From contig JAGSGJ010000017.1 in the NCBI GenBank assembly GCA_023955225.1, positions 1 through 40,224 on the forward strand: a DNA stretch of 40,224 bases, read 5' to 3'. The position numbers and the translations under genes were made by a program. This DNA comes from Sulfurovum sp. Lineage in GTDB: Bacteria > Campylobacterota > Campylobacteria > Campylobacterales > Sulfurovaceae. Under the pieces are notes generated by a model. That model saw only the letters and a list, made by a program, of their open reading frames with translations, was not told where the DNA came from and ran no database searches. Below are positions 8,078-16,891 of the stretch, in pieces; position 1 is the stretch's first letter; each line of letters opens with the position of its first letter.

Positions 8078-9232
8078 TTACAAATCAATTTCTTTTTTTC
8101 TATTGTTTAAATAGATATCTACACCTTCAGCGATACCTTTAGCGATCAGTTCCTGATAACGTGGTGTGAAAAGTCTTTTACGCTCTGTTGGATGTGAGAT
8201 GTATCCTACTTCGACAAGTATGGAAGGTCTGCTGGCTCCCACAAGTACCCAAAAAGGTGCATGTCTCACTCCACCATCTTTAACACCTTTATACCTAGTA
8301 CGTACGTTTGTAATCATCCTTCGTTGTACATCTATGGCAAGTTTGTTGGACTGAACAATCTTTGGTCCGGAAAGTACTGAATCTATAATCACACTGCGAC
8401 TCAGTTTAGTAGTACCTTTAAGTACGGATCTGTTTTCCCTTTCTGCAATACGCTGAGATTTTGCATCTCTTGTATTTTGCAAGAAAAATGTTTCAATACC
8501 TTGTATTTTGTTACGTTTTCTTTTAGGCACCGAGTTTGCATGGATAGAGATAAATAATGAAGCTTTCTTCTTATCTGCAATTTTAGTACGCTGTGGAAGT
8601 TTTAAAAAACGATCTTTTTTACGTGTCAGATACACAGGATGTCCACGTTTTTTAAGTTGTTTTTCCAGTCTCTTTGCTATCTGAAGTACAAGGTCTTTTT
8701 CTTTTTTACCACCGCCTATAGCACCACTGTCATGACCACCATGTCCTGCATCTATCACAACAGGTTCATATTTATGTGGATTTTTTGTTACTTTTTTAGA
8801 TTTTACTTTAGGTTTTTTATAACGTTTAGCAGGCAATACACTGCTATTCTTAGGCAATGAAATATGATACTTATTCTTTGAAAAAAGTGGTTGATATGCA
8901 GTAGGTTTAGAAGATTTATAACCACTTATGACTACCCGTACTGTATTGACCTTATATTGAGCCATACGTACATTTGCACCTAAACCCAATGGTACACGAT
9001 TATGTCCTAAACGCGTATTTTTAAAGTCATAAATTTCTCGATGAGGATTTTTGAGTGTAAAGTGTCTCACATTACGTTTATGTAGTGATTTAGAAAAAGA
9101 GAGACGAAGTTCACCTTTTTTCACTATGGCTTTTTGAATACTAATAACTCCAGAAAAAAGCAGTGTATTCAGAAATAGTACTATAAGAAAAAACCTACTA
9201 AATTTCGGCATGCTTTTAGTTGTCTTCACCAT
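8078..9232 (-). CDS. amiC: N-acetylmuramoyl-L-alanine amidase with AMIN-like domain
   Basis: The 384-residue protein has a signal segment (FFLIVLFLNTLLFSG). A basic region of about 35-125 follows, with the beta-rich pattern of an AMIN targeting domain. A Lys-rich linker comes next, then an Amidase_3 domain from about residue 155 (PVVIDAGHGGHDSG, LFISIHAN, SILVEVGYIS). It should split daughter-cell murein in the periplasm. In other bacteria such amidases are activated by EnvC-type LytM proteins, and one is encoded at 14712-16079. The start may instead be the internal ATG at 9211, which begins exactly at the signal peptide; the longer start overlaps the upstream gene by 17 bases. Confidence 0.9.
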   Translation of the reverse strand: MVKTTKSMPKFSRFFLIVLFLNTLLFSGVISIQKAIVKKGELRLSFSKSLHKRNVRHFTLKNPHREIYDFKNTRLGHNRVPLGLGANVRMAQYKVNTVRVVISGYKSSKPTAYQPLFSKNKYHISLPKNSSVLPAKRYKKPKVKSKKVTKNPHKYEPVVIDAGHGGHDSGAIGGGKKEKDLVLQIAKRLEKQLKKRGHPVYLTRKKDRFLKLPQRTKIADKKKASLFISIHANSVPKRKRNKIQGIETFFLQNTRDAKSQRIAERENRSVLKGTTKLSRSVIIDSVLSGPKIVQSNKLAIDVQRRMITNVRTRYKGVKDGGVRHAPFWVLVGASRPSILVEVGYISHPTERKRLFTPRYQELIAKGIAEGVDIYLNNRKKEIDL

Positions 9233-10319
9233 TCATCAGTTTATTCATCAGCTCTTTGACCGTGATGATCTCTTGAAGACGATACCCATTTGCCCCGGTA
9301 AAGAAAAGTCCTGATTCTTTGATACCATCATACGCATCACTGAGTCTATCAGCGATACAGTAACCTACTATCTTTGCTTCTTCACCACGATGACATGGTG
9401 CAACACAGTTTGAGATACACGCTACTTTAGGTGCAGTACCTGCTTCTATGTCTTTATGAAGCTGTGTTTTTACACCACGTGCAGGATACCCCACTGGTGA
9501 CTTAAAGAGTTTAATATCATCTTCTTCGGCCTCAATGATAATATCTTTCATCACTTGACTTGCATCACACTCTACTGTACCGATGAAACGTGTACCCATT
9601 TGTACTGCATCCGCACCAAGTTCCATCATTTTAACGATATCGTCATGATCCCACACACCACCTGCAGCGATAATTGGCATAGAGCCCCAATTTTTAGCTT
9701 CTTCTACCACAGGAGGCAAGATATTTTCAAGTTGGTTTTCAGGCATGAAACATTCTTCATACTTGAATCCCTGGTGTCCACCACTTAGTGGTCCTTCGAC
9801 GATAACAGCATCAGGAAGTCTATTATGTGTTTTTTTCCAACGACGACATAAAATACGTAATGCTTTAGCAGTAGAAACGATAGGTACTAACGCAACATCA
9901 GGATAATCCTTTGTTGCTTCAGGCATAGTAAGTGGTAAACCTGCACCTGTGATGATAATATTTGCTCCAGCCTTACAGGCATCTTCAACCACACGGTTGT
10001 ATTCACTTTGTGCATAGAGTACATTTGCTGCTAAAGGCTTATCTCCACAAATTTTTCTTGCATTTTCAAATATTTTCTTGAGTGCAGGATAGGAGTAAAA
10101 GTTGATTGCTTCAAGTGGTCTTTCTTCTTTCCCTACTGTCTTCTCAACATAAGCTCTTTTTTTATAGACACCGGTACCTACAGTAGAAATGACACCAAGT
10201 CCACCCTCTTTTGAAACATTACCAGCTAACTGATCCCAGGATATACCAACACCCATACCACCTTGTACTATAGGCTTTTCAATAGTATATTTTCCAATTT
10301 TAAAAGATTTAAATGCCAC
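9216..10319 (-). CDS. Nitronate monooxygenase / 2-nitropropane dioxygenase-like FMN enzyme
   Basis: The 367-residue TIM-barrel flavoprotein belongs to the NMO-like family. It opens with KPIVQGGMGVGISW. VEGPLSGGHQGF near residue 175, IIAAGGVWDHDDIVKMMELGADAVQMGTRF near residue 215 and SPVGYPARGVKT near residue 268 are the FMN and phosphate-binding segments. The C-terminal part contains the Cys cluster ACISNCVAPCHRG, seen in a subset of these proteins. Biochemical substrates in Campylobacterota are unknown. Translation starts at GTG, sharing a base with the tyrS stop, so it is coupled to tyrS. The order amidase-NMO-tyrS is conserved in the phylum. Confidence 0.85.
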   Translation of the reverse strand: MAFKSFKIGKYTIEKPIVQGGMGVGISWDQLAGNVSKEGGLGVISTVGTGVYKKRAYVEKTVGKEERPLEAINFYSYPALKKIFENARKICGDKPLAANVLYAQSEYNRVVEDACKAGANIIITGAGLPLTMPEATKDYPDVALVPIVSTAKALRILCRRWKKTHNRLPDAVIVEGPLSGGHQGFKYEECFMPENQLENILPPVVEEAKNWGSMPIIAAGGVWDHDDIVKMMELGADAVQMGTRFIGTVECDASQVMKDIIIEAEEDDIKLFKSPVGYPARGVKTQLHKDIEAGTAPKVACISNCVAPCHRGEEAKIVGYCIADRLSDAYDGIKESGLFFTGANGYRLQEIITVKELMNKLMNGEDN

Positions 10320-11518
10320 TACTTCACCTTCACTTTTGCAAATTTTCGTTTTCCTACCTGCAGAATATATTCTCCTGCTGTAAGATTTAACTTATCATCA
10401 GAGATTTTTTTCTGATCAATGCTAACTGCATTTTGTTTAATATCTCTTCTCGCTTGAGAAGTAGAAGGTTCAATGCCCGCATCTACTAATGCCTTGCATA
10501 TCCAAATACCCTCTTCTACTTCTACTTCATCCATATCTGTTGGGAGTTGGTTTGATTTAAAAACATTATCAAACTCTCCTTTGGCTAGTGTAGCTAACTC
10601 TTCATTATAAAACCTTGTAACTAGTTCAAGTGCCAAGTTTTCCTTCACTATTTTAGGGTGAAGTGTGCCTTTTTGTACATCATCTTTCATTGTAGCAATC
10701 TCTTCAAGTGATTTCTCACTCAAAAGCTCATAATAACGCCACATCAATTCATCTGAAACTGAAAGTGTTTTGGCATAAATATCTTTAGGTTCTTCTGTAA
10801 TACCAATGTAGTTGTTCAAAGATTTACTCATCTTCTGTACACCGTCAAGACCCTCTAATATAGGCATCATCAATACTGCTTGTTCTTTACCTACATTGTA
10901 CGCACGCTGAAGGTGTCTTCCCATCAAAAGGTTAAATTTCTGATCTGTCCCACCGATCTCAATATCACTTTGAAGTTCAACAGAATCATACCCTTGAAGC
11001 AATGGGTATAAAAATTCTGAGATAGAGATACTCTGTCCGCTCTTATAACGTTTTTCAAAATCATCACGTTCTAACATACGTGCTACATTAAAAGTTGTTG
11101 TGAGTGCAACCATACCGGCCGCACCCAATTTGTTTAGCCAAGTGGAGTTAAATACTACTTCTGTCTTACTCTCATCAAGGATATTAAAAACTTGTTCTTG
11201 ATACGTTTTTGCATTGGCCATAATAGTATCGTTATCAAGTACTTTTCTGGTTTCACTCTTACCTGTAGGATCACCTATGGTTGCAGTAAAGTCACCAATG
11301 AGAAGTTGTACCTTTCCTCCGTGATTTTGAAATGCTCTAAGCTTTTGAAGAAGTACAGTATGCCCTAAGTGCAGATCTGCACCGGTTGGATCAAATCCTG
11401 CTTTTACTGTATACGTACTACCACCATCATAATATTTTGAAACCAATTTTTCTATACGATCCATATCTATGATTTCTGCAGTACCTCTACTTATCTCTTC
11501 TAATGCTTTTTGTACCAT
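10319..11518 (-). CDS. tyrS: Tyrosyl-tRNA synthetase
   Basis: The class I aminoacyl-tRNA synthetase (399 residues) charges tRNA-Tyr with tyrosine. The Rossmann domain has DLHLGHTVLLQKLR near residue 50 as the HIGH motif and KMSKSLNN near residue 230. LQGYDSVELQSDIEIGGTDQ near 175 is the tyrosine/ATP site, and an S4 RNA-binding domain closes the protein. I chose the ATG at 11516-11518. The in-frame TTG six bases earlier is too close to the AGGGG ribosome-binding site, while the ATG is about nine bases away. It follows spoT by 16 bases in the conserved pyrH-rpoZ-spoT-tyrS string. Confidence 0.96.
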   Translation of the reverse strand: MVQKALEEISRGTAEIIDMDRIEKLVSKYYDGGSTYTVKAGFDPTGADLHLGHTVLLQKLRAFQNHGGKVQLLIGDFTATIGDPTGKSETRKVLDNDTIMANAKTYQEQVFNILDESKTEVVFNSTWLNKLGAAGMVALTTTFNVARMLERDDFEKRYKSGQSISISEFLYPLLQGYDSVELQSDIEIGGTDQKFNLLMGRHLQRAYNVGKEQAVLMMPILEGLDGVQKMSKSLNNYIGITEEPKDIYAKTLSVSDELMWRYYELLSEKSLEEIATMKDDVQKGTLHPKIVKENLALELVTRFYNEELATLAKGEFDNVFKSNQLPTDMDEVEVEEGIWICKALVDAGIEPSTSQARRDIKQNAVSIDQKKISDDKLNLTAGEYILQVGKRKFAKVKVK

Positions 11519-11534
11519 ACTCAATTTCCCCTAT

Positions 11535-13688
11535 TTATTTGTTATATGCGTCATCTAAACTAATAATTTCTATCAGTTTAAACTTTTGTGAAATCTTCTC
11601 TGAAAGAAGTTGTTTTTTAGTTTCACTACTTTCTACTTCGATTTGACAAAACTCTGCTTGTTCTGAATTTCTAATACCCAATTCTATACTCAGTATGTTG
11701 AGATTTAGCTCAGAAAGTTTTGCCAGTAGATCTGCCAAAATACCTTTTTGATTTTGAAGACTTATGGTAAGTCTGTATCTAGAGAGTTTAGAACCACTCC
11801 AACTCACATAGACCATCTCTTGATCCTCTAAAATTTTATCATAGGCTTTCTTACATAATTTATGGTGTATAATAGCTTTACTACCCTTATAAAATGCAAC
11901 GATTTGATCACCAACTTTTGGATGACAGCAATAATCAAACTCTACCCCATCTATAGGCTTATTCGTAAAGAACTTAAAGTGCTCTAACTCTTTAATATAT
12001 GGTTTTTTATACCCTTTTTTAAGCAATTCCCAAAAGCGTACTTCTTTGGTACCCATATAATCTGCCACTTTGTGTATAGTCTCTTTATAATAATCAAGTT
12101 GAACTGGTAATTTATAAATTGAATCATTATGATCCATACTTATGAGAAGTTCTTTCAGTGCACTGCTCTCTTGAGAAAACAATGTACCCAAAATATTGTA
12201 GGCGCTTAATGTATCTGACTCTTTTATTCTGGCTCTACAAGCACTTCGTATTCCATCTTGTGCCTTGGATGTTTTCACCGTATCAAGCCATGAACAATAC
12301 AGATGTGGCTCATTATCTTTAATTATATTCACGATATCACCATTCTTTAAAATGGTCAAAAGTGATGCTTTTTGTTTATTTACCAACGCCTCCATCGCAT
12401 TTTCACCTACTTTAGAGTGGATTGCATAGGCAAAATCAAGTGCTACGGAGCCCTTAGGTAAAGTATAATAATCACCTTTAGGTGAAAACACTGTAATGTC
12501 TTCAGAAAAAAGATCTGATTTTGCTAATTCATAGAACTCTTCTATGGACTCATTTTGATAATGTAAGCTCTCTAACCATTCCAGGTTTACACTGTTATCT
12601 CCACCCTTATATTTCCAGTGTGCTGCGACACCATACTCTGCAAGCCTATGCATCTCGATAGTTCGTATCTGAGCTTCAACAATACCTTGCTCATCAAATA
12701 ATGTGGTGTGTATGGTTTTGTATCCATTTTCTTTAGGGACTGCTATATAATCTTTAAATCTAGATATCAGTGGGGTGAATCTTAAGTGCATGAGTCCTAA
12801 AACCCTGTAACAGTCTATCGGTTTTTTAACGATGATACGGATGGCGAGTAGATCAAGTACCTCTTCTATACTCACACCTTTACGATGCATCTTGAGGTAG
12901 ATAGAATAATAATGCTTCACTCTTCCGATAATCTCGAAATCATCTTTTTTAAAGCCGTCCTTATCCATTGTGTCTTTTACATTTTGAATAAAGGCATTGA
13001 GTTTAAATTTCAAATTTTGTGCATTAGATTTAATGTAGGCATCGATGGTCTTATAATCTTCAGGATAAATATACTGAAAACTCAAATCTTCTAAATGATT
13101 TTTAAGTCTAGAGATACCAAGTCTATGTGCGATAGGTGCATAGACAACAATAGTCTCTTCGGCAATACGTTTTTGTTTCTCGAAACTCAGTGCATCAAGC
13201 GTCAGCATATTATGTAGTCTGTCACAAAGCTTAATGACAAGCACACGTACATCTTTTATGGAAGCGATAAGCATTTTTCGAAAGGTAAGTGCAGAGTTTA
13301 TAAGTCTTTCATCTGAACCTGAGGGCACCAGCTCTTCATCACGGATCTCGACGATTTTGGTCAGTCCCTCAACCATATGTGCGACATCATACCCAAATTC
13401 ACGTTCTAACTCTTCAATGGTAAAACTTGTGTCTTCAACTACATCGTGTAGAAGTGCAGCTTGTACCATCATTTCATCATTAGATATTTTGGCGGTAATG
13501 GCTGCAACTAATATAGGATGAACAATATAAGGCTCTCCACTTTTACGTGTTTGTCCTTTGTGTGCTTCAAGAGAAAGTTCTAATGCTTTGGTTGTTTCAG
13601 GTAGAGGAGTGGGTAGTTGTTCCCAAAGAAGAGTGCTTGCCTCTTCTATAGTATCTATATTTTTAGCTTTATCTAGAAAAGCATCCAA
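11535..13688 (-). CDS. spoT: Bifunctional (p)ppGpp synthetase/hydrolase
   Basis: The 717-residue RelA/SpoT homologue controls the stringent-response alarmone. The hydrolase HD domain is intact (ALLHDVVEDT near residue 83). The synthetase domain carries RFKDYIAVPKENGYKTIHTT near residue 315; its RxKD form is typical of bifunctional enzymes. A TGS domain (ITVFSPKGDYYTLPKGS near 405) and a C-terminal ACT domain follow. It is probably the only long RSH in the cell, as in other Campylobacterota; this is inference. The start appears to be TTG (13686-13688), with AAGG from the end of rpoZ about ten bases upstream. Confidence 0.95.
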   Translation of the reverse strand: MDAFLDKAKNIDTIEEASTLLWEQLPTPLPETTKALELSLEAHKGQTRKSGEPYIVHPILVAAITAKISNDEMMVQAALLHDVVEDTSFTIEELEREFGYDVAHMVEGLTKIVEIRDEELVPSGSDERLINSALTFRKMLIASIKDVRVLVIKLCDRLHNMLTLDALSFEKQKRIAEETIVVYAPIAHRLGISRLKNHLEDLSFQYIYPEDYKTIDAYIKSNAQNLKFKLNAFIQNVKDTMDKDGFKKDDFEIIGRVKHYYSIYLKMHRKGVSIEEVLDLLAIRIIVKKPIDCYRVLGLMHLRFTPLISRFKDYIAVPKENGYKTIHTTLFDEQGIVEAQIRTIEMHRLAEYGVAAHWKYKGGDNSVNLEWLESLHYQNESIEEFYELAKSDLFSEDITVFSPKGDYYTLPKGSVALDFAYAIHSKVGENAMEALVNKQKASLLTILKNGDIVNIIKDNEPHLYCSWLDTVKTSKAQDGIRSACRARIKESDTLSAYNILGTLFSQESSALKELLISMDHNDSIYKLPVQLDYYKETIHKVADYMGTKEVRFWELLKKGYKKPYIKELEHFKFFTNKPIDGVEFDYCCHPKVGDQIVAFYKGSKAIIHHKLCKKAYDKILEDQEMVYVSWSGSKLSRYRLTISLQNQKGILADLLAKLSELNLNILSIELGIRNSEQAEFCQIEVESSETKKQLLSEKISQKFKLIEIISLDDAYNK

Positions 13689-13694
13689 AGGGAT

Positions 13695-13901
13695 TTAGCC
13701 TTCTAAGCTTACAGTGATTTTACCTTCAGCTATTTCTTGAAGTGCAATATCTGCATATTTCATACTTGATGTATCTATATCTAAAAATACTTCCGCACCG
13801 TTAGCGATAGCTTCCGCTCTTTTTCCAACTGCATTTGCAAGAAGGTATTTATCAAAATCTACTTTTTCAAGTGCTAGTGCTGTTAATTGTTCTGTTCTCA
13901 T
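13695..13901 (-). CDS. rpoZ: RNA polymerase omega subunit
   Basis: This 68-residue protein has the omega pattern: an N-terminal helix (ALALEKVDFDKYLLANAVGKRAEAI is a variant of the conserved KYxLVxxAxxRAxQL segment) and a short acidic C-terminal part ending EIAEGKITVSLEG. Omega helps assemble beta' into RNA polymerase and in other bacteria forms part of the ppGpp binding site, which fits its position directly before spoT. The ATG is preceded by AAGGAA at normal spacing. Confidence 0.9.
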   Translation of the reverse strand: MRTEQLTALALEKVDFDKYLLANAVGKRAEAIANGAEVFLDIDTSSMKYADIALQEIAEGKITVSLEG

Positions 13902-13933
13902 ATTATTTTCCTTAGAAGTTATTTTAAAATGTC

Positions 13934-14641
13934 TTATTTAACGATAGAACAAAGACTCATATCGCCTTTGATGATCGCAAGTAAATTACCTTTTTCAAAC
14001 ATATTACATACAACAATAGGCAATCCATTTTCTTTTGCCAAGGCAATAGAAGTATCATCCATCACTTTGATATGATCCGTCAATGCCTGATCATACGTTA
14101 ACGTATCCAGTTTTACTGCATCATCAAATTTATTTGGATCTTTATCATACACACCATCTACTTTAGTCGCTTTGATGAGAAGTTCTGCTTCTATCTCTGA
14201 GGCTCTTAGTGTTGCCGCGGTATCTGTTGTAAAGTAAGGGTTACCTGTACCTCCTGCAAAAACAACCACGCGACCTTTTTCTAAGTGTCTTCTAGCACGA
14301 CGTACGATAAATGCCTCACCTATCTCTTGCATATCTATAGCAGATTGCAGTCTGGCATTTAAACCTGCATGTTCCAATGCTTCCTGGATAGCCACACCAT
14401 TGATCACAGTTGCAAGCATACCCATGTAGTCACCAGATGTTCTTTTGATGATGCCATCAGCAGCAGCACTCACACCACGTATAATGTTACCACCACCCAC
14501 AACGATACCAACTTCAACACCAGCATCTACAAGTTCTTTAATCTCACCTGCAATAAAATTAAGAATTTGGGTATCAATACCATACCCCTCTTTGCCAGCT
14601 AATGCTTCACCAGAAAATTTTACCAATACTCTTTTAATCAC
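13934..14641 (-). CDS. pyrH: Uridylate kinase
   Basis: The 235-residue amino-acid kinase phosphorylates UMP to UDP. It shows RVLVKFSGEALAG at the N-terminus, GIVVGGGNIIRG near residue 45, VVVFAGGTGNPYFTTDTAA near residue 126, and KATKVDGVYDKDP near residue 157. All match bacterial UMP kinases, which act as hexamers in the cytoplasm. Translation begins at GTG (14639-14641) with AAAGGTG just upstream. It lies 32 bases before rpoZ. The gap to the upstream M23 peptidase gene is 70 bases and may hold a promoter. Confidence 0.96.
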   Translation of the reverse strand: MIKRVLVKFSGEALAGKEGYGIDTQILNFIAGEIKELVDAGVEVGIVVGGGNIIRGVSAAADGIIKRTSGDYMGMLATVINGVAIQEALEHAGLNARLQSAIDMQEIGEAFIVRRARRHLEKGRVVVFAGGTGNPYFTTDTAATLRASEIEAELLIKATKVDGVYDKDPNKFDDAVKLDTLTYDQALTDHIKVMDDTSIALAKENGLPIVVCNMFEKGNLLAIIKGDMSLCSIVK

Positions 14642-14711
14642 AGATGCACCTTTATATAATTTCGCGATTATATCTAAATGTGGTTTAGGAGGGGTTTAAA
14701 CTCTTAAATAC

Positions 14712-16079
14712 CTATATCGTTATCAGCTTCAATGGGTTGATATGTTTAGAGTCTTTTGTTGCTTGAAAAATAAGTTTTTCACTTACTTTTCCTACCACAT
14801 ACCCTTTTTGTATCTTTACCCCCACATGGATGGTAGGAGCAATTTTAGAGAGTCCCGCGTACACAGTATGTATCTTACTACTATGAGAAACAACTACTAC
14901 ATTACCCAGCATACTACTTTTCCCAGCAAAGACTACCTTCCCATTCAGAATGTTTTGTACTTTTGAGTTTGCAACAGGCGACTGTAGAGTGATAGACTCA
15001 TTAAAGATCTTTATTTTATAAATAGGGTCCACATAAGTACCAAACTTCTTTGTAAGCCTTGCACCAGGCAATGGGGAAATCGTTTTCCCACCTCTGTATG
15101 CATAGGTTTTAGACTTTTGATAAGAAGAGTTTATCTGTCGTACTTTTTCACTCTTTTTATACACTTTTTGCTCTGCTTTTTTTGCTTCAGCTGCAGCTAA
15201 ACGTGCTTTTTTTCTCTCTTGTTCTGTTGTTGCTTTTCGCAGATCTTCTTGTGCTTTTCTTTCCTTAACACGTGCCAATGCTTTAGCTTCACGTATCTCT
15301 CTTTGTCTCGTTTTTTCAAGACGCATTGCTTCTTTTTTAGCTTCGGCTCTCTTACGTGATTCATTTACTTCTTGTGTCTGTAAAATATTCAGTTTTGCCA
15401 ATGTAGATCGAAGAGAGTTCTGTTTATCCACTATCTTTGCAAGTTTCGTATTATATTTTTCTTCATCTCCGGTAAGCTTCTTACGTAACTTCTCTTTTGC
15501 TAACTTTTTTTGAGCATAATCCTCTCTTTTTTTAACTATACGGTCAATCTCATTTTTTGTTTTATTACGTAGATACGTCTTACCCTCTTTCTGTTTTTTA
15601 AGCATCCCGATATCTGCTCTTAGTGTAGATAACATTTTAGTATTATGATTTTTGTATGCAATGTAGACTTCTTGCGAAAGTATAGATTCTCTAGTAGGCT
15701 CATGTGCTTTTTCCATCGCAAAAACAATAGAAAATTGTTCGGAAAGCAAAGAGATAAATGCCTTACGTTTTTCTTCTAAGGCCTGACTCGTCATCGTTAA
15801 CTCTTTTTCAGATTTACTGAGTTCAGTTTTTAACACTGCATACTGTTGTTCACTTTTTTCTTGGTCTCTTTCAAGTGCTCCCATCTTCTTCTCAAGATAA
15901 ACAATATCTTTCTCTGCAGATTGTATATCTTTAGCAATCTTACTAAGCTGACTGCTTGTCTTTTTTTTAGCAGCCGATGTAGCAGAGAGGTTTTTTTTAG
16001 ACTTTTCGATCTTCGTAGTGGTTGATGCACCATGAAGTAAACCTATAGCTACAAAAAAGATTAGGATAAAGGATCTCAC
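14712..16079 (-). CDS. EnvC-like coiled-coil M23 (LytM) family protein
   Basis: The 455-residue exported protein starts with a signal peptide (SFILIFFVAIGLLHGAS). A very long Lys/Glu/Arg-rich coiled coil (about residues 25-325) follows, then a C-terminal LytM domain (GKVVFAGKSSMLGNVVVVSHSSKIHTVYAGLSKI near residues 380-415). The usual LytM zinc ligands (HxxxD and HxH) are largely replaced: VVSHSS retains one His but YAGL replaces the HxH-type segment. It therefore looks like a degenerate, non-hydrolytic EnvC-type amidase activator. It starts with GTG overlapping the ftsX stop (GTGA), so it is coupled to ftsEX. In E. coli, EnvC binds FtsX and activates division amidases. Confidence 0.88.
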   Translation of the reverse strand: MRSFILIFFVAIGLLHGASTTTKIEKSKKNLSATSAAKKKTSSQLSKIAKDIQSAEKDIVYLEKKMGALERDQEKSEQQYAVLKTELSKSEKELTMTSQALEEKRKAFISLLSEQFSIVFAMEKAHEPTRESILSQEVYIAYKNHNTKMLSTLRADIGMLKKQKEGKTYLRNKTKNEIDRIVKKREDYAQKKLAKEKLRKKLTGDEEKYNTKLAKIVDKQNSLRSTLAKLNILQTQEVNESRKRAEAKKEAMRLEKTRQREIREAKALARVKERKAQEDLRKATTEQERKKARLAAAEAKKAEQKVYKKSEKVRQINSSYQKSKTYAYRGGKTISPLPGARLTKKFGTYVDPIYKIKIFNESITLQSPVANSKVQNILNGKVVFAGKSSMLGNVVVVSHSSKIHTVYAGLSKIAPTIHVGVKIQKGYVVGKVSEKLIFQATKDSKHINPLKLITI

Positions 16080-16891
16080 TCCTGTACTCCCTTACTGCTA
16101 AATACAACCGTATACACAGCAATAATAACGATCAGAACCGATGAACCTAACAAAATACCTATATCACTAAATTTGAAAAGTGCTTCCTGGTTTTGCACCA
16201 TGATATCTATTCCGCTTCCTGAAGCCCAGTAAAATTTGGTATAAAAGAAAATCGTAGAAACCAATATCGTCGAAAATATAGCATCTACAAAAGCTACTCT
16301 GAAAAGTACACCGGATCTAAGCATCAAAGGTGCACCAAATATCTCCATCACCTGCATACGTTCTTTGTGTGCATATTTCCAGATCTCCATCTGCTTGATA
16401 ATTAAAAACAGACTCACAACAGCCATAAAACCAATAAATACTTTTAATATTAATTTAATAAAAGAAAAGAGTCTATAACTGGAGTTATAGCTACTGCCAA
16501 ACGTCTCAATTTTTTTAATATTGGCATCCGCTTCAAGATCTTTTTTAATCTTTTCCAATCCTGAAGTATGAAGATAGGAATCTAAGCCAAGATTATAAAA
16601 ATAAGGCAGTGCGGCCAATATCTCTTTGCTGCTACTTTGACTTACACCTTTTGCCACCTCTGAGACGATACTCTCACGTTTGATCTTTTCTACTGTGCTA
16701 ATATGTTCATTCAGTGCTTGAAACTTCGATAGTTCCATAGGTTTTTTTGTCACAGCAAGCATAGAGTAGCCCTCTTTAAGCCCTTTTTCATACGTGTTTG
16801 TTGTACGTTCAAATACCAGATAAAATTCAATACCCAGTAAAATTGCCATCAGCGGTAGAATAAACATAAGATGATTTTTAATGAACTTCAT
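16076..16891 (-). CDS. ftsX: Cell division protein FtsX
   Basis: The product of about 271 residues is the permease-like partner of FtsE. It has an N-terminal transmembrane helix (LMFILPLMAILLGIEFYLVF), then a periplasmic domain of about 130 residues, and three C-terminal helices (near residues 155-180, 200-225 and 240-265) as in FtsX/MacB-fold proteins. FtsEX transmits ATP hydrolysis across the inner membrane to murein hydrolase regulators. I chose ATG 16889-16891. An upstream in-frame GTG at 16897 directly abuts the AAGG ribosome-binding site, whereas this ATG has a spacing of six. It overlaps ftsE by 14 bases and the EnvC-like gene by 3 or 4. Confidence 0.9.
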   Translation of the reverse strand: MKFIKNHLMFILPLMAILLGIEFYLVFERTTNTYEKGLKEGYSMLAVTKKPMELSKFQALNEHISTVEKIKRESIVSEVAKGVSQSSSKEILAALPYFYNLGLDSYLHTSGLEKIKKDLEADANIKKIETFGSSYNSSYRLFSFIKLILKVFIGFMAVVSLFLIIKQMEIWKYAHKERMQVMEIFGAPLMLRSGVLFRVAFVDAIFSTILVSTIFFYTKFYWASGSGIDIMVQNQEALFKFSDIGILLGSSVLIVIIAVYTVVFSSKGVQE

